NCBI GenBank assembly: GCA_035315885.1
Contig: DATFXM010000127.1
Coordinates: 1-51,799 of the forward strand
Length of the DNA: 51,799 nucleotides
Source: DATFXM01 sp035315885
GTDB lineage: Bacteria; Acidobacteriota; Blastocatellia; UBA7656
Direction of reading: 5' to 3'
In this document: one piece after another, positions 8,901 to 16,779 of the stretch
How the letters are laid out: each line of letters opens with the position of its first letter
How positions within the stretch are numbered: the first letter of the stretch is position 1
The notes under the pieces: generated by a model
Databases searched by the model: none
The model's input: only the letters and a program-made list of their open reading frames with translations
Told to the model about the DNA's origin: nothing
Made by a program: the position numbers and the translations under genes

Positions 8901-9685
8901 AGCTTTCGGTTTCAGCCGATGAAGATGTGATCGTTAGCGGCGAGCCTTCGGAGCTTCGAGAGGTCTTCGTCAACTTGATCCTGAATGCGCTGGATGCAAT
9001 GCCCGACGGCGGACGTTTTTCGGTGCACGGGTCGGTTACCGCCGATGAGATCACTCTCAGTTTCGTGGACACCGGAACAGGAATGCCGCAGGAGATCAAA
9101 GATCGTATCTTTGAGCCCTTCTTCACCACAAAAGGTGTGTCGGGCCTTGGAATGGGTTTAAGCGAAAGCTATCGGATCATCGAGCGACACGGCGGCAGAA
9201 TAGATGTCGAGACCGAACTGCAGTCGGGGAGCGCGTTTCACATCCGTCTGCCGCTTGGCAGACTCTCCGAAACCGGAAGCGGCGCTCACCAAAAACAGAC
9301 CGTGTTCAGCAGCGCGAAGGTGCTGATCATCGACGACGAAGAGCCTGTCCGTACGGTGCTCTCCACAATGCTAAGCGAATGGGGTCATCAGGTTTCCTCG
9401 GCGTCGAGCGCTGAAGAGGCGCTGAAACTGATGAACAGCCAGAGTTTTGATCTTGTTTTTACCGATCTGGCAATGCCAAAGACCGACGGCGTGGCCGCCG
9501 CCGCGCAAATCAAAGAACGCTCGCCCGGATTGCCAATCGTCCTGATGACCGGTTACGGCGCGGAGAAAGCAAACGAGCTTGCCGGAAATACCGTGGACTT
9601 TTCAATTTCAAAGCCGTTCACAACCTCCGAAGTGCTATCTGTCCTGAAGAGTCTCCTCGATCGCGAACGCCACGCCTCACGATGA
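5993..9685 (+). CDS. Hybrid sensor histidine kinase: GAF, five PAS domains, kinase core, receiver
   Basis: A 1230-residue cytoplasmic sensor with no membrane segment. Domains in order: GAF (~30-185), PAS1 (~195-310), PAS2 (~315-435), PAS3 (~440-555), a charged coiled coil, PAS4 (~600-725), PAS5 (~735-850), HisKA with AHNLNNAL, HATPase with VNLILNALDAM (N box), DTGTGM, EPFFTTK and GLGMGLS, and a C-terminal receiver with IIDDEEP, phospho-acceptor Asp in FTDLAMPK and Lys in ISKPF. The residue after the phospho-His is Asn, not the usual Asp/Glu. PAS4 carries a CPVC pair. No response regulator lies beside it. The ATG at 5993 is preferred over an in-frame TTG at 5966. Confidence 0.9.
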   Translation: MASRSYSDIPLQADSVTVQDVTDRVKAQRVQETLYELASKLARADQIEEIYEDALDALQFGLNIKRASIVLVEESETLRCQAWRGLSEEFRNDVEPALALPKGGAGDESLVIIDIRSSPLLTPDLQSRLEAEEIGSLALIPLVCREKVLGRLSLYFCSQREVSAEEVGAARAIASHLAIAIDRKRAEDAIVKSERQYRSLFENAHDAIVVFEPEEEIILDVNDRACSLYGFLRSDLIGRSLRSLSKDPQRGDQFRHRMLESGDCRSFETVHFTSDNREIFLEVNASFVNYKGRRAIASIQRDVTERKGAEAALRESEERFKRAFEGSPDPMTITTYPKGLFISVNDSFLTALGYERNEVIGRTIEELGMWQDSSQWAQMFELLNREGRVRGLEVNWLEKSGEIRTRLLSCELIELGGERCLLSVSHDITIRKRAEQQLRASEERFSKAFHANPNPMCIFSYREGKCLDANESCLRLLDYTRQEIVGRTANDIAALADMGEQIGVVKSLREGAPFRRVETHLRNKTGQILTVVLAMEIIELGNQLCVLIAGSDVTDRKRAEHERNELLASERLARQRSEYARQLSLESLERERKSRKESEEARREWQTTLDMMADMVTVVGLDDRLIRANTAFYRSVGLTPEQCVGKTLKELVHGGQICFVSDPEKCPVCTLRSRRERGVLEVPAGVISEVPFLASVDPIVNGEGETIAMVQVVRDLSDLYKARKDAERERVSLNATIEQMADGLIVFDRSAGVVRANRHAEDLFGFSREAMINDRKFGLREDRFFTEDGRDVDAGNLPVNRALQLQKTVECRGWYLRPDGRKLLLAVTVSPLFDGDQGLVGAIALFRDVTLQQRKRERELQADKLRALGQLASGVAHNLNNALAAVLGYTQLSLPKIVDPEVARYLEVVEKSAKDAARMVERIQNFARARADRDEFVSIRILDVVRDAIEITKPRWRSDAESRGIKYEVQLSVSADEDVIVSGEPSELREVFVNLILNALDAMPDGGRFSVHGSVTADEITLSFVDTGTGMPQEIKDRIFEPFFTTKGVSGLGMGLSESYRIIERHGGRIDVETELQSGSAFHIRLPLGRLSETGSGAHQKQTVFSSAKVLIIDDEEPVRTVLSTMLSEWGHQVSSASSAEEALKLMNSQSFDLVFTDLAMPKTDGVAAAAQIKERSPGLPIVLMTGYGAEKANELAGNTVDFSISKPFTTSEVLSVLKSLLDRERHASR

Positions 9686-10633
9686 ACGAAGCGCTACGGC
9701 GAAATCCGCCGGCGTGTCTGCACTAAAGCTGTACCAGTCACCACTGCATGGATGATGAAACGACAGTCTGTGCGCGTGCAGCAACAGCCTTCGAACAGCA
9801 CTCGCATCCCGATCCCAGGATTCGTCCCCGACTATCGGATGCCCAATGTGCGCAAGATGAATTCTTAACTGATTGGTCCTTCCGGTGACTGGCTCAAGCT
9901 CGGCCAGCGTCGCAGCGGCGCTGCGCTCAAGAACTTTAAACCTGGTAATCGCAGCCCGGCCGGTCTCCAAGACTCGCCACCGTGGCCTTTGAAGCGGGTC
10001 ACGCCCGATAGGCGCGTCAATCTCTCCGGAATTCTCGGCGATCTCGCCGCGAGTCACCGCAAGATAACGCTTCTCGACCAGCCGTCGATTGAAATGACGC
10101 GACAGCGTGCTAAGCGCTCGCTGCGTCTTCGCAATTACCATCAGCCCCGAAGTCGCGCGGTCGAGTCGATGTACAAGACCCGGTCGAATGAACCCAGCCG
10201 GACGCGAGATACCCGACACGTCGGTTTTCAGTTCTTGTGAGTCTTCGTCCGATCCGTTGCCAGCCGAGCGATTCAAATGGTATGCGAGAGCGTTGAGCAG
10301 AGTACCGCGCTTAACGCCAAGCGTTGGGTGAACAAGCATTCCAGCCGGCTTTACTACGACGGCGATATGCTCATCCTCGTGCACGATCTCCAACGGGATC
10401 GCGTCGGCATCCATTGCGCCCGGAGTGTCGGACTCAGAATGGAACTCTATTTCATCATTGGGTGAAAGCTTGTGCCCGGGGAGAGCGGTTTCACCGTTAA
10501 GCTTGCAGGCTCCGCTCAGGATGAGATTGCGAATTCTCATTCGACTCAACGTGCCGACTCGCGCATAGAGACTATTGTCAACGCGCGAACCATCATCGTC
10601 ATCGGTGGCCTTGAACCGCAAAAGCAAAGTCAT
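9677..10633 (-). CDS. RluA family 23S rRNA/tRNA pseudouridine synthase
   Basis: A 318-residue enzyme that isomerises uridine to pseudouridine in structured RNA. An S4 RNA-binding domain occupies about residues 15-75. The catalytic domain has GLVHRLDRATSG with Asp158 as nucleophile, and later PVTGRTNQLRIHLAHIGHPIVGD, typical of the RluA/RluC/RluD family. The exact target base cannot be read from sequence; RluD-like is most likely. Its ATG overlaps the queG stop by four bases (ATGA), so the two are translationally coupled. Its 3-prime end overlaps the convergent kinase gene by nine bases. Confidence 0.9.
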   Translation of the reverse strand: MTLLLRFKATDDDDGSRVDNSLYARVGTLSRMRIRNLILSGACKLNGETALPGHKLSPNDEIEFHSESDTPGAMDADAIPLEIVHEDEHIAVVVKPAGMLVHPTLGVKRGTLLNALAYHLNRSAGNGSDEDSQELKTDVSGISRPAGFIRPGLVHRLDRATSGLMVIAKTQRALSTLSRHFNRRLVEKRYLAVTRGEIAENSGEIDAPIGRDPLQRPRWRVLETGRAAITRFKVLERSAAATLAELEPVTGRTNQLRIHLAHIGHPIVGDESWDRDASAVRRLLLHAHRLSFHHPCSGDWYSFSADTPADFAVALRSS

Positions 10634-11766
10634 ATCTCGCCATTTACAATCGATTCAGCCTCGGCCCGTACGCTCGGGTCCGGATCGGTCGTTGCGATCC
10701 CCGCAGCTTGAACTCGAGCTCGTGCCGAATCCAGTCGTCCAAGTGCCCACAACGCGTGGCTGCGAATCAACGGCTCCGGATCAGATTCGATGAGTTGTTC
10801 AAGCACGGGCACCGCAGATGTGCAGCCGACGTTAGCCGCTACCACCGCTGCATTTCGCAGCAGACCTTTCCTCTTAGGCCTCGTCAGCGGAGTCTCGCGG
10901 AACCGCTCGCGGAATTCTTCACTGGTACGCAAGCTCAACAACTCAACGAGGTCTATGCTCTGCCCGGCACCCGCCGCGGCCTCGAGCTCAGGCCAGTTTG
11001 TTTGTTCGGAAAACCGATTGAACGGGCAGACGTCCTGACATATGTCACAGCCAAAAACCCATTCGCCAATCGACGTCCGAAGTTCGCGTGGGATGTCGCC
11101 TTTGTTCTCGATCGTGAGATACGAGATGCATCGCCTCGAATCCAGAATGTACTCATCGGCGAAAGCATTCGTCGGGCAGGCGGTCAGGCAGCGCGTGCAC
11201 GTTCCGCAACTGACTTTGCTAGCGATCGAGTCCGCGGGAATCGGCAGCTCGGTCAGGATCTCGGCGAGAAAGAACCAGGACCCGCGCCGCGGCAGCAGGA
11301 GATTCGTGTTCTTACCAAAGAAGCCGAGACCCGCTCTTGTTGCCACCGCTCGTTCGAGGAGCGGAACGGCGTCGACAAAACAGCGCGATCTTAAGTCCCG
11401 GCCCGCAATTCGCTCGATGGCCGAGGCGACCTCCAGGAGTCGCGGTTTGACTATCAGGTGATAGTCGAGACCCCACGCATAACGAGCAATTCTCCCGTAG
11501 CGATTCTGATGATTGAAACGGGGCGCGCTGGAGTAGTAGTTAATCGCAAGAGTGATGATCGACTTTGCAAACGGGGCCAACTGCGCTGGTCGCGACAACA
11601 GATCGCGACGGCGTGTCATGTATTCCATGTCGGCGGCGTGACCGGCATCGCACCAGGCCAGATATCTGGCTTCATCCTCTTCGAGACGATCGATCGCGGT
11701 GATTCCCACGACCTCGAAACCGAGTCGGTTCGCCGCAACCTTGATCTGGTCAACAATCGCGTTCAT
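10630..11766 (-). CDS. queG: Epoxyqueuosine reductase with C-terminal HEAT-like repeats
   Basis: Reduces epoxyqueuosine to queuosine at tRNA position 34, using cobalamin and two [4Fe-4S] clusters. Evidence in the 378-residue protein: FVDAVPLLER with the likely catalytic Asp132, cluster cysteines 187, 190, 193 and 197 (CGTCTRCLTACP) and 240, 243 and 247 (CDICQDVCP), and a C-terminal HEAT-like region after ~300. The pairing with a pseudouridine synthase makes this a small RNA-modification operon. The gap upstream is filled by a nested inverted array. Confidence 0.93.
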   Translation of the reverse strand: MNAIVDQIKVAANRLGFEVVGITAIDRLEEDEARYLAWCDAGHAADMEYMTRRRDLLSRPAQLAPFAKSIITLAINYYSSAPRFNHQNRYGRIARYAWGLDYHLIVKPRLLEVASAIERIAGRDLRSRCFVDAVPLLERAVATRAGLGFFGKNTNLLLPRRGSWFFLAEILTELPIPADSIASKVSCGTCTRCLTACPTNAFADEYILDSRRCISYLTIENKGDIPRELRTSIGEWVFGCDICQDVCPFNRFSEQTNWPELEAAAGAGQSIDLVELLSLRTSEEFRERFRETPLTRPKRKGLLRNAAVVAANVGCTSAVPVLEQLIESDPEPLIRSHALWALGRLDSARARVQAAGIATTDPDPSVRAEAESIVNGEI

Positions 11767-11783
11767 GGTGGCAGGAGGCGGTC

Positions 11784-11893
11784 GGCAGTAGGCAGTCTGG
11801 TTTAGAGTTTAGGGTTTCGGGTTTGTTGTGCGGAGACTCGAGCGAAAAGAGTACGAACCCGTAACCCGAAACCCAAAACTGCCTACTGCCTAC
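11784..11893. repeat. Nested inverted array, GTAGGCA outside and TTTAGGG inside
   Basis: The outer arms GGCAGTAGGCAGT (11784-11796) and its complement in 11878-11893 pair perfectly. The inner arms are TTTAGGGTTTCGGGTTT (11808-11824) and the complementary AACCCGAAACCCAAAAC (11863-11879, one mismatch region). Two heptamer families are therefore nested in one palindrome. The central ~30 bases share a core with the array at 13.7 kb. The outer right arm encodes the last residues and stop of the upstream small gene. Confidence 0.8.
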
Positions 11894-12347
11894 TTTTCAA
11901 CTTCTTACGCAACTTCCAGAGCTTTCGCGGCATCGAGATCCACGCGGCGTTAGACAGCCCTGAAAGCGATTGCAACAGCAGATCGCTCTCTTCTCTCTTC
12001 AGCGCAATATCACACCGCCACTTGGCCAAACGATGCTGGGCCTCCAGAATCCGAGGATCGTTCTCGAGCACCTTCCCTTGACTCGAGTTCTCACCAGTCC
12101 GCTCACTGGCCAGCAGTTCAAACATCCCGGTTTCGATCAGCCCCTCTCGAAGATGATTGTTCAGGTGCCGAACCAATTGCTGACGAGGTTCGATGGTCCC
12201 GCCGCACAACAGCTCCTCGAGATTCTCTACTACTGGGCAGGCTTCCTCGCACGATGACTCATCAGGCAATCGCGCGGCCTGACCGCCTTCAAGCGCGAAA
12301 ACCATCAAGCTCAATTCGAAATATGAAAAGGTTCTCGAATCAGCCAT
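11883..12347 (-). CDS. Hypothetical protein, 154 residues
   Basis: I do not recognise this protein. From the ATG at 12347 it gives an acidic N-terminal half with Cys residues in SSCEEACPVVENLEELLCGG and a basic C-terminus (RKLWKLRKKLKSRQ). There is no signal peptide or membrane segment. The last three residues, S-R-Q, and the stop are encoded by the GTAGGCA array. An open frame continues 48 codons upstream but through a CGCAAAGA/CGCCAGG repeat, so the later start is chosen. It may belong with queG downstream; there is no evidence for a function. Confidence 0.55.
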   Translation of the reverse strand: MADSRTFSYFELSLMVFALEGGQAARLPDESSCEEACPVVENLEELLCGGTIEPRQQLVRHLNNHLREGLIETGMFELLASERTGENSSQGKVLENDPRILEAQHRLAKWRCDIALKREESDLLLQSLSGLSNAAWISMPRKLWKLRKKLKSRQ

Positions 12348-12420
12348 CGTCCCGCCTACACCAGAATCGTCGCCTCGGCCGTGAAGTTCCGCAAGAATGC
12401 CGAATGGTTCATAACGAAAA

Positions 12421-12477
12421 GTCGCCAGGGCGCAAAGACCTTCGTTGAATCGGGACCTTGCGACCTGGCGTCTTTGC
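12421..12477. repeat. Inverted octamer-like repeat, CGCCAGG/GCAAAGAC type
   Basis: CGCCAGGGCGCAAAGAC (12423-12439) faces a complementary GACCTGGCGTCTTTGC (12462-12477). The units resemble the CGCAAAG-type repeat also seen at 16.0 kb. It sits in the gap between the peroxiredoxin stop and the start of the small unknown gene. Confidence 0.55.
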
Positions 12478-12506
12478 TTTATTACCAACACCCGCCTACG
12501 GCTGGA

Positions 12507-13043
12507 CTACTTCTTCTGCAACTCGGCAAGTGCCGCAAGCACCTCTTCGCTGTGCGCCGGGGGTTTCACACCGGTGAAGACCTTGGCGATCTTACCCTGC
12601 GGGTCAACGATGAACGTGTTGCGCTGCGAGAGCTTATTGCCGTTGTATTCCATAACCGAGCCATACATTTCCGACACTTTAATCTCGGTGTCCGCAAGAA
12701 GCTTGAAGCTCAGCCCCTCTTTCGCGCAGAAACTCTGATGAGAATCAGCCGTGTCCACACTCACTCCCAGAATCACCGCGTTGGCCTTCTGATACTTTTC
12801 GATGTCTCGCTGGAAGTTGTGCGCTTCGATCGTGCAGCCGGAAGTGAAGTCCTTCGGGTAGAAATAAAGGACTACCCACTTGCCGCGATAGTCTTTGAGA
12901 CTTACTGTCTTGCCCTCGTTGCTCTTGAGGGTGAAATCCGGTGCGGGCTTTCCGACTTCGGGCATGCTGGAGAAGGCCAGCGCCGCCGCTGCCAGGCAAA
13001 GCACCGCGATCACAGATGCCGGCTTGCTTATTCGTGTTGTCAT
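12507..13043 (-). CDS. Exported PrxQ/Bcp-type peroxiredoxin
   Basis: A 178-residue thiol peroxidase that reduces hydroperoxides. An N-terminal hydrophobic segment (about 8-25) is a signal peptide or anchor, so it should act outside the cytoplasm. The peroxidatic cysteine is Cys70 in DFTSGCTIEA. The C-x4-C pair of classical Bcp is absent (His75 stands at that place). Cys106 in SFCAKEG is the likely resolving cysteine, as in the alpha-3 subtype. The start has AAGGAGA upstream. It lies 72 bp after tpx on the same strand, suggesting a peroxide-defence pair. Confidence 0.9.
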   Translation of the reverse strand: MTTRISKPASVIAVLCLAAAALAFSSMPEVGKPAPDFTLKSNEGKTVSLKDYRGKWVVLYFYPKDFTSGCTIEAHNFQRDIEKYQKANAVILGVSVDTADSHQSFCAKEGLSFKLLADTEIKVSEMYGSVMEYNGNKLSQRNTFIVDPQGKIAKVFTGVKPPAHSEEVLAALAELQKK

Positions 13044-13115
13044 GTTGGTCTCCTTCGTCTCCGGTTTCTTCAGTTTGCTCCCCGCAGGAGCGGGACATAG
13101 CTGTTCAAACGGCTT

Positions 13116-13616
13116 CTACCTTGCTGCCGCGAGCGCAGCTTCGTAGTTTGGATGATTCGCGATATCGTTTACGTACTCGACGTATTTAACTTTGTTTTCG
13201 CCGTCCACTACAAACACGGCGCGCGCGTGAAGCCGGTCAAGAGGGCCTCCGCTCAAGAGAACGCCGTAGTTTTTTCCAAACGACGCCTCGCGGTGGTCGC
13301 TTGCTGCCAGCACCTGGTCCACACCCACTGCTCCACACCATCGTTTCATAGCAAACGGCAGGTCCATGCTGACGCAGACAATTTCGACACCGGGAATCTT
13401 TGATGCCTCTTCGTTAAAGCGCCTTGTTTCCGCGTCGCAGACTGGAGTATCCAGCGACGGCACGCTGAGGAAAATTCTGGTCTTTCCCTTTGACGATTCG
13501 AGCGTGTAATCGCCCATATCGATCTTCTGTACTTTGAAATCTGGGGCGGTTTGCCCGACTTTCACTTCCTCTCCGATAAGGGTGACAGGATTCCCCTTAA
13601 AGCTAACAGAAGCCAT
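13116..13616 (-). CDS. tpx: Thiol peroxidase Tpx
   Basis: A 166-residue cytoplasmic peroxiredoxin of the Tpx type. Peroxidatic Cys60 lies in SVPSLDTPVCDAETRRFN and resolving Cys94 in MKRWCGAVG, almost exactly as in E. coli Tpx (61 and 95). Length matches the family. AGGAGAG precedes the ATG at 13616. It is upstream of the exported PrxQ-like gene. The divergent region upstream carries a TTTAGGG-type inverted array. Confidence 0.95.
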   Translation of the reverse strand: MASVSFKGNPVTLIGEEVKVGQTAPDFKVQKIDMGDYTLESSKGKTRIFLSVPSLDTPVCDAETRRFNEEASKIPGVEIVCVSMDLPFAMKRWCGAVGVDQVLAASDHREASFGKNYGVLLSGGPLDRLHARAVFVVDGENKVKYVEYVNDIANHPNYEAALAAAR

Positions 13617-13728
13617 TTCACTCTCCTCTTTTCAGTTTTCTATTTAGTCCAGACGGGCCCAAAGTAAGGGCTACGCCGAAACGAGAATATTAGTGATCGC
13701 AGGACTTTTGCACAACCGGAAGGACAGT

Positions 13729-13869
13729 TTTAGGGTTTCGGGTTTAGGGTGTAGGGTTCGTTTGCGGAGTCGAGCGAAACAGAGACTCGCCGTCACTGAG
13801 AACTCGACGAAACGAAACCCTGAACCCGAAACCCTAAACCGTCGTCAGACGAACCCTAAACCCAAAACC
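13729..13869. repeat. Inverted TTTAGGG/TTTCGGG array with G-quadruplex spacing
   Basis: The left arm has four GGG runs (13733, 13740, 13747, 13754) separated by 4 bases each. The right side holds complementary CCC-containing blocks at 13815-13839 and 13851-13868. The centre shares the core TGCGGAG..TCGAGCGAAA with the array at 11.8 kb. It lies in the divergent tpx/aguB region, so it is not simply a terminator. Confidence 0.8.
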
Positions 13870-13907
13870 TTTACTATTCACCTTTCACGCTTTACGATTT
13901 CCAAACT

Positions 13908-14804
13908 ATGGAATTCAAATTCACCGTTGGTCTCATACAGATGAGCACCACCGCCAGCCCCGATCAAAACCTGGATCGAGCAGTCCATTTCATCGAACAA
14001 GCGGCGGAGAAAGGCGCGGACGTCATCTGCCTCCCCGAGCTCTTTCGCTCTCAGTACTTTTGTCAGAAAGAAGACGCCGCCCTGTTCGATCTCGCCGAAA
14101 CAATCCCGGGACCTTCCACCGAAGCCATCGCGCAGGTTGCAAGAAAACTCAACGTCACGGTCGTCGCCCCGATCTTCGAAAAAAGGGCGGCCGGGCTCTA
14201 TCACAACAGCATCGCGTTGATCGACGAAACCGGAGCTGTGGCGGGGCTCTATCGCAAAATGCACATACCGGACGATCCCGCTTACTACGAGAAGTTTTAT
14301 TTCACACCCGGGGACCTCGGGTTTCGAGCATTCGATACTGCGCACGGAAAAATCGGAGCCCTGATTTGTTGGGATCAGTGGTATCCGGAAGGCGCGAGGC
14401 TCACCGCTCTGCGAGGCGCCGGTATTTTGTTCTATCCCACAGCAATCGGATGGCACCCTCACGAAAAGCAGGAGTACGGCGCCGCTCAGCTTGACGCCTG
14501 GCGTACGATCCAACGGTCTCATGCGATCGCCAACGGAGTCTACGTCGCCGCGGTGAATCGAGTCGGAAACGAAAAACCTTCGGAGGGCGGTGCGGGAATT
14601 GAATTCTGGGGCGGGTCCTTTCTGTGCGATCCGTTTGGCGTAGTGATTGCACAAGCGTCAAACGACCGTGAGGACGTTCTGATCGGCGAAGTGAATTCCG
14701 CGCGAATCGAGGAGACCCGACGCAACTGGCCGTTCCTTCGTGACCGCCGCATCGATGCTTATCGCGGGCTCGATCAACGCTTCCTTGACTCTGAACACAA
14801 CTAA
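13908..14804 (+). CDS. aguB: N-carbamoylputrescine amidase
   Basis: A 298-residue nitrilase-superfamily enzyme that hydrolyses N-carbamoylputrescine to putrescine, CO2 and ammonia. The catalytic triad is Glu44 (LPELF), Lys117 (YRKMHIP) and Cys154 (ICWDQWYPEGAR). RIEETRRNWPFLRDRRIDAY near the end is typical of AguB. The stop and the aguA ATG share a base (TAATG), so the two enzymes of the agmatine pathway are coupled. I see no ribosome binding site before the ATG; the gene starts 38 bases after the end of a repeat array. Confidence 0.93.
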   Translation: MEFKFTVGLIQMSTTASPDQNLDRAVHFIEQAAEKGADVICLPELFRSQYFCQKEDAALFDLAETIPGPSTEAIAQVARKLNVTVVAPIFEKRAAGLYHNSIALIDETGAVAGLYRKMHIPDDPAYYEKFYFTPGDLGFRAFDTAHGKIGALICWDQWYPEGARLTALRGAGILFYPTAIGWHPHEKQEYGAAQLDAWRTIQRSHAIANGVYVAAVNRVGNEKPSEGGAGIEFWGGSFLCDPFGVVIAQASNDREDVLIGEVNSARIEETRRNWPFLRDRRIDAYRGLDQRFLDSEHN

Positions 14805-15958
14805 TGACTCTCGCTCGCACCGACTTTGAGAGCAACGCCGCTGCCGATGAGCTCATCAGTGGCGGCGTAGAGCTCAGCGGGTTTCGAATGCCCGCCGAAT
14901 GGGAGCCGCATGAAGCTACCTGGATCGGTTGGCCTCATAACCGGATTGACTGGCCCGGCAAATTCTCAGCGATCGCATGGGTGTACGGAGAAATTGTCAG
15001 GAAAATCGCGGCGGGTGAGATCGTTCGCATCATCGTAGAGTCAAAAGCGCATGAGCACTCCGCCCTTCGTGTCCTTGGCAAAGTCGGCGTCGATCTTTCA
15101 AGAATAGAGTTCTTTCGATTCGCAACCGACAGAGGCTGGACTCGCGACATGGGTCCGCTCTTCGTCAAAAACGACGCCACGGGAGAGATTGCCATTGTGC
15201 GTTTCCGGTTCAACGCGTGGGCCAAGTATCCGGATTGGCACAACGATCGAAAGACTCCAAAGCGCGCAGCCGAGGCATTGGGAGTTCAGCTTATCCGAGC
15301 CGTGGTGCCTCGTATCGGAAAGAAAACACGCCGAGACGATTTCGTTTTGGAAGGGGGCGCCATAGACGTGAATGGGCGCGGGACACTTATCTCTACAGAA
15401 GAGTGTCTCCTCGACCAGGAGATCCAGCCTCGCAACCCGGGAGTCGAGTTCCATCATGTTGAGTCGAGACTGATGGCTTACTTTGGCGTAAAGAATCTGA
15501 TCTGGCTTGCGAAGGGAATCGAAGGGGATGACACGCACGGGCACGTGGACGATGTTTGCAGATTCACCGGACCTCGCACGATTGTGTTGTGTGAAGAGAA
15601 GAATCCCAACGACTATAACTATCGGATCCTGAGTGAAAATCGCGAGCGACTGGAAGGCGCTCAGTTGGAGGATGGGTCAAAGCCGGAAGTGGTGCGGCTT
15701 CCGATGCCTGAGCCGCTTTTCTTCGAAGCCAGGAGACTGCCGGCTAGTTACGCAAATTTCTACGTTTGCAACGCGGCAGTGTTGGTGCCTACGTTCAATG
15801 ATCCGGCGGACCGGGTGGCACTGGGAATCTTGAGCGAGTTGATTACCGATCGGCCGGTCGTAGGCATCCACGCAGTTGACCTGGTGTGGGGACTGGGAAC
15901 TTTGCACTGCTTAACGCAACAGCAACCGGGGACGGGGAGCGAAGGGGCGACAAGGTGA
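14804..15958 (+). CDS. aguA: Agmatine deiminase with a repeat-encoded C-terminal tail
   Basis: A 384-residue peptidyl-arginine-deiminase-fold enzyme converting agmatine to N-carbamoylputrescine and ammonia. Motifs include MPAEWEPHEATWIGWPHN, WTRDMGP, LEGGAIDVNG, DDTHGHVDDVCRF and the catalytic cysteine at about 369 in WGLGTLHCLTQQQPG. The normal protein would end about here; the last residues GTGSEGATR and the stop are read from a period-8 repeat arm that starts inside the gene. It forms an operon with aguB. Confidence 0.93.
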   Translation: MTLARTDFESNAAADELISGGVELSGFRMPAEWEPHEATWIGWPHNRIDWPGKFSAIAWVYGEIVRKIAAGEIVRIIVESKAHEHSALRVLGKVGVDLSRIEFFRFATDRGWTRDMGPLFVKNDATGEIAIVRFRFNAWAKYPDWHNDRKTPKRAAEALGVQLIRAVVPRIGKKTRRDDFVLEGGAIDVNGRGTLISTEECLLDQEIQPRNPGVEFHHVESRLMAYFGVKNLIWLAKGIEGDDTHGHVDDVCRFTGPRTIVLCEEKNPNDYNYRILSENRERLEGAQLEDGSKPEVVRLPMPEPLFFEARRLPASYANFYVCNAAVLVPTFNDPADRVALGILSELITDRPVVGIHAVDLVWGLGTLHCLTQQQPGTGSEGATR

Positions 15959-16089
15959 CGGGGCAGCTCTTGTCCCCGCTGTCGGTCTCAGTCCAGTTTC
16001 TGGTTTCACGCAAAGAGCACAAAGTCTCGCAAAGGCCGCCAAGGTCCCCGCGTCTCAGCATCCCCGGTCCCCCCTTCGCCCCTTCGCCT
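15926..16089. repeat. Inverted GGGGCGAA-type array between convergent genes
   Basis: The left arm (15926-15964) has GGGGACGGGGAGCGAAGGGG; the right arm (16044-16089) has the complementary GTCCCCGCGTCTCAG and CCCCTTCGCCCCTTCGCC. Between them is a CGCAAAG-rich stretch (16007-16044). The arm contains the aguA stop codon. It fills the gap between aguA and the PEBP gene. Confidence 0.75.
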
Positions 16090-16097
16090 TGCCCGCA

Positions 16098-16670
16098 TTA
16101 GTTCCTCACATAAGTTCCGACAAGCTCCCCCTGACCCACAACGTGACCTTTCATTGCATCTTCGACTTGTTTTCTCGTCGAACCTGCAGGTGTGTCCAGT
16201 CGCGAATCCAGCGCAAACAACCTGAACTGGTAATGATGCACCGGTCCTGGCGGTGGACACGGGCCGCCATAGCCCACGCGCGCAAAGTCGTTCTTAGCCT
16301 GGACCGGACCGCCGGCAGCCTTTTCGATCGTGGGCATGCCCTCACTGATTTCAGTAACGTCACTCGGCAGGTTGTAGACCACCCAGTGCGTCCAGGTTCC
16401 CCCGGGCGCGTCCGGGTCCTGGCAGATTAGTGCGAAGCTCTTTGTCGATTGCGGAGCGCCAGTCCACTTAAGCGGCGGAGACACGTCCTGACCGTCGCAC
16501 GTATATTTCGCCGGTATTGGCTGGCCGCTTTCAAACGCAGAGCTCGAGAGCTCGAGTTTCCCCACGGCCGTAAGCTGGCCGGGCTGTTTATTCGCAGCGT
16601 TCTGCTGGTCACCGCACCCAACGGTGACCCAAGCAAAGATGAGCGTCAACACGCACCATTTAGCTTTCAT
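16098..16670 (-). CDS. YbhB/YbcL family (PEBP/Raf kinase inhibitor-like) lipoprotein
   Basis: A 190-residue protein with an N-terminal lipoprotein signal (VTVGC lipobox, Cys at about 19), so it should be lipid-anchored at the cell envelope. The PEBP fold is clear: DGQDVSPPLKWTGAP, CQDPDAPGGTWTHWVVYNLP, GYGGPCPPPGPVHHYQFRLFALD and the C-terminal KGHVVGQGELVGTY. The family binds small anionic ligands or phospholipids; its bacterial role is poorly known. The upstream gap to the nucleoside transporter holds a single-armed period-8 array. Confidence 0.9.
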   Translation of the reverse strand: MKAKWCVLTLIFAWVTVGCGDQQNAANKQPGQLTAVGKLELSSSAFESGQPIPAKYTCDGQDVSPPLKWTGAPQSTKSFALICQDPDAPGGTWTHWVVYNLPSDVTEISEGMPTIEKAAGGPVQAKNDFARVGYGGPCPPPGPVHHYQFRLFALDSRLDTPAGSTRKQVEDAMKGHVVGQGELVGTYVRN

Positions 16671-16680
16671 CTCGTTCTCT

Positions 16681-16778
16681 CACCCCCGTCGATACTCCTC
16701 CTCACCCCTTCGCCACCTTCTCCCTTTCGCTCGTCGACCGCGTCACCGCGTCGCCCCTTCGCCCATCCCCTCATCCCC
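16681..16778. repeat. Single-armed CCCCTTCGCC/CCGCGTCA array
   Basis: Degenerate units such as CCCCTTCGCC and ACCGCGTCACCGCGTCGCC fill the gap between the nucleoside transporter stop and the PEBP start. Unlike most loci here I see no inverted partner arm. Confidence 0.55.
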
Positions 16779-16779
16779 C

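Noticed and set aside
13729..13869. TTTAGGG repeats resemble plant telomere sequence, suggesting contamination
   Set aside because: They are short, degenerate and palindromic, sit between bacterial genes at four separate loci, and are one of several heptamer families in the same positions.
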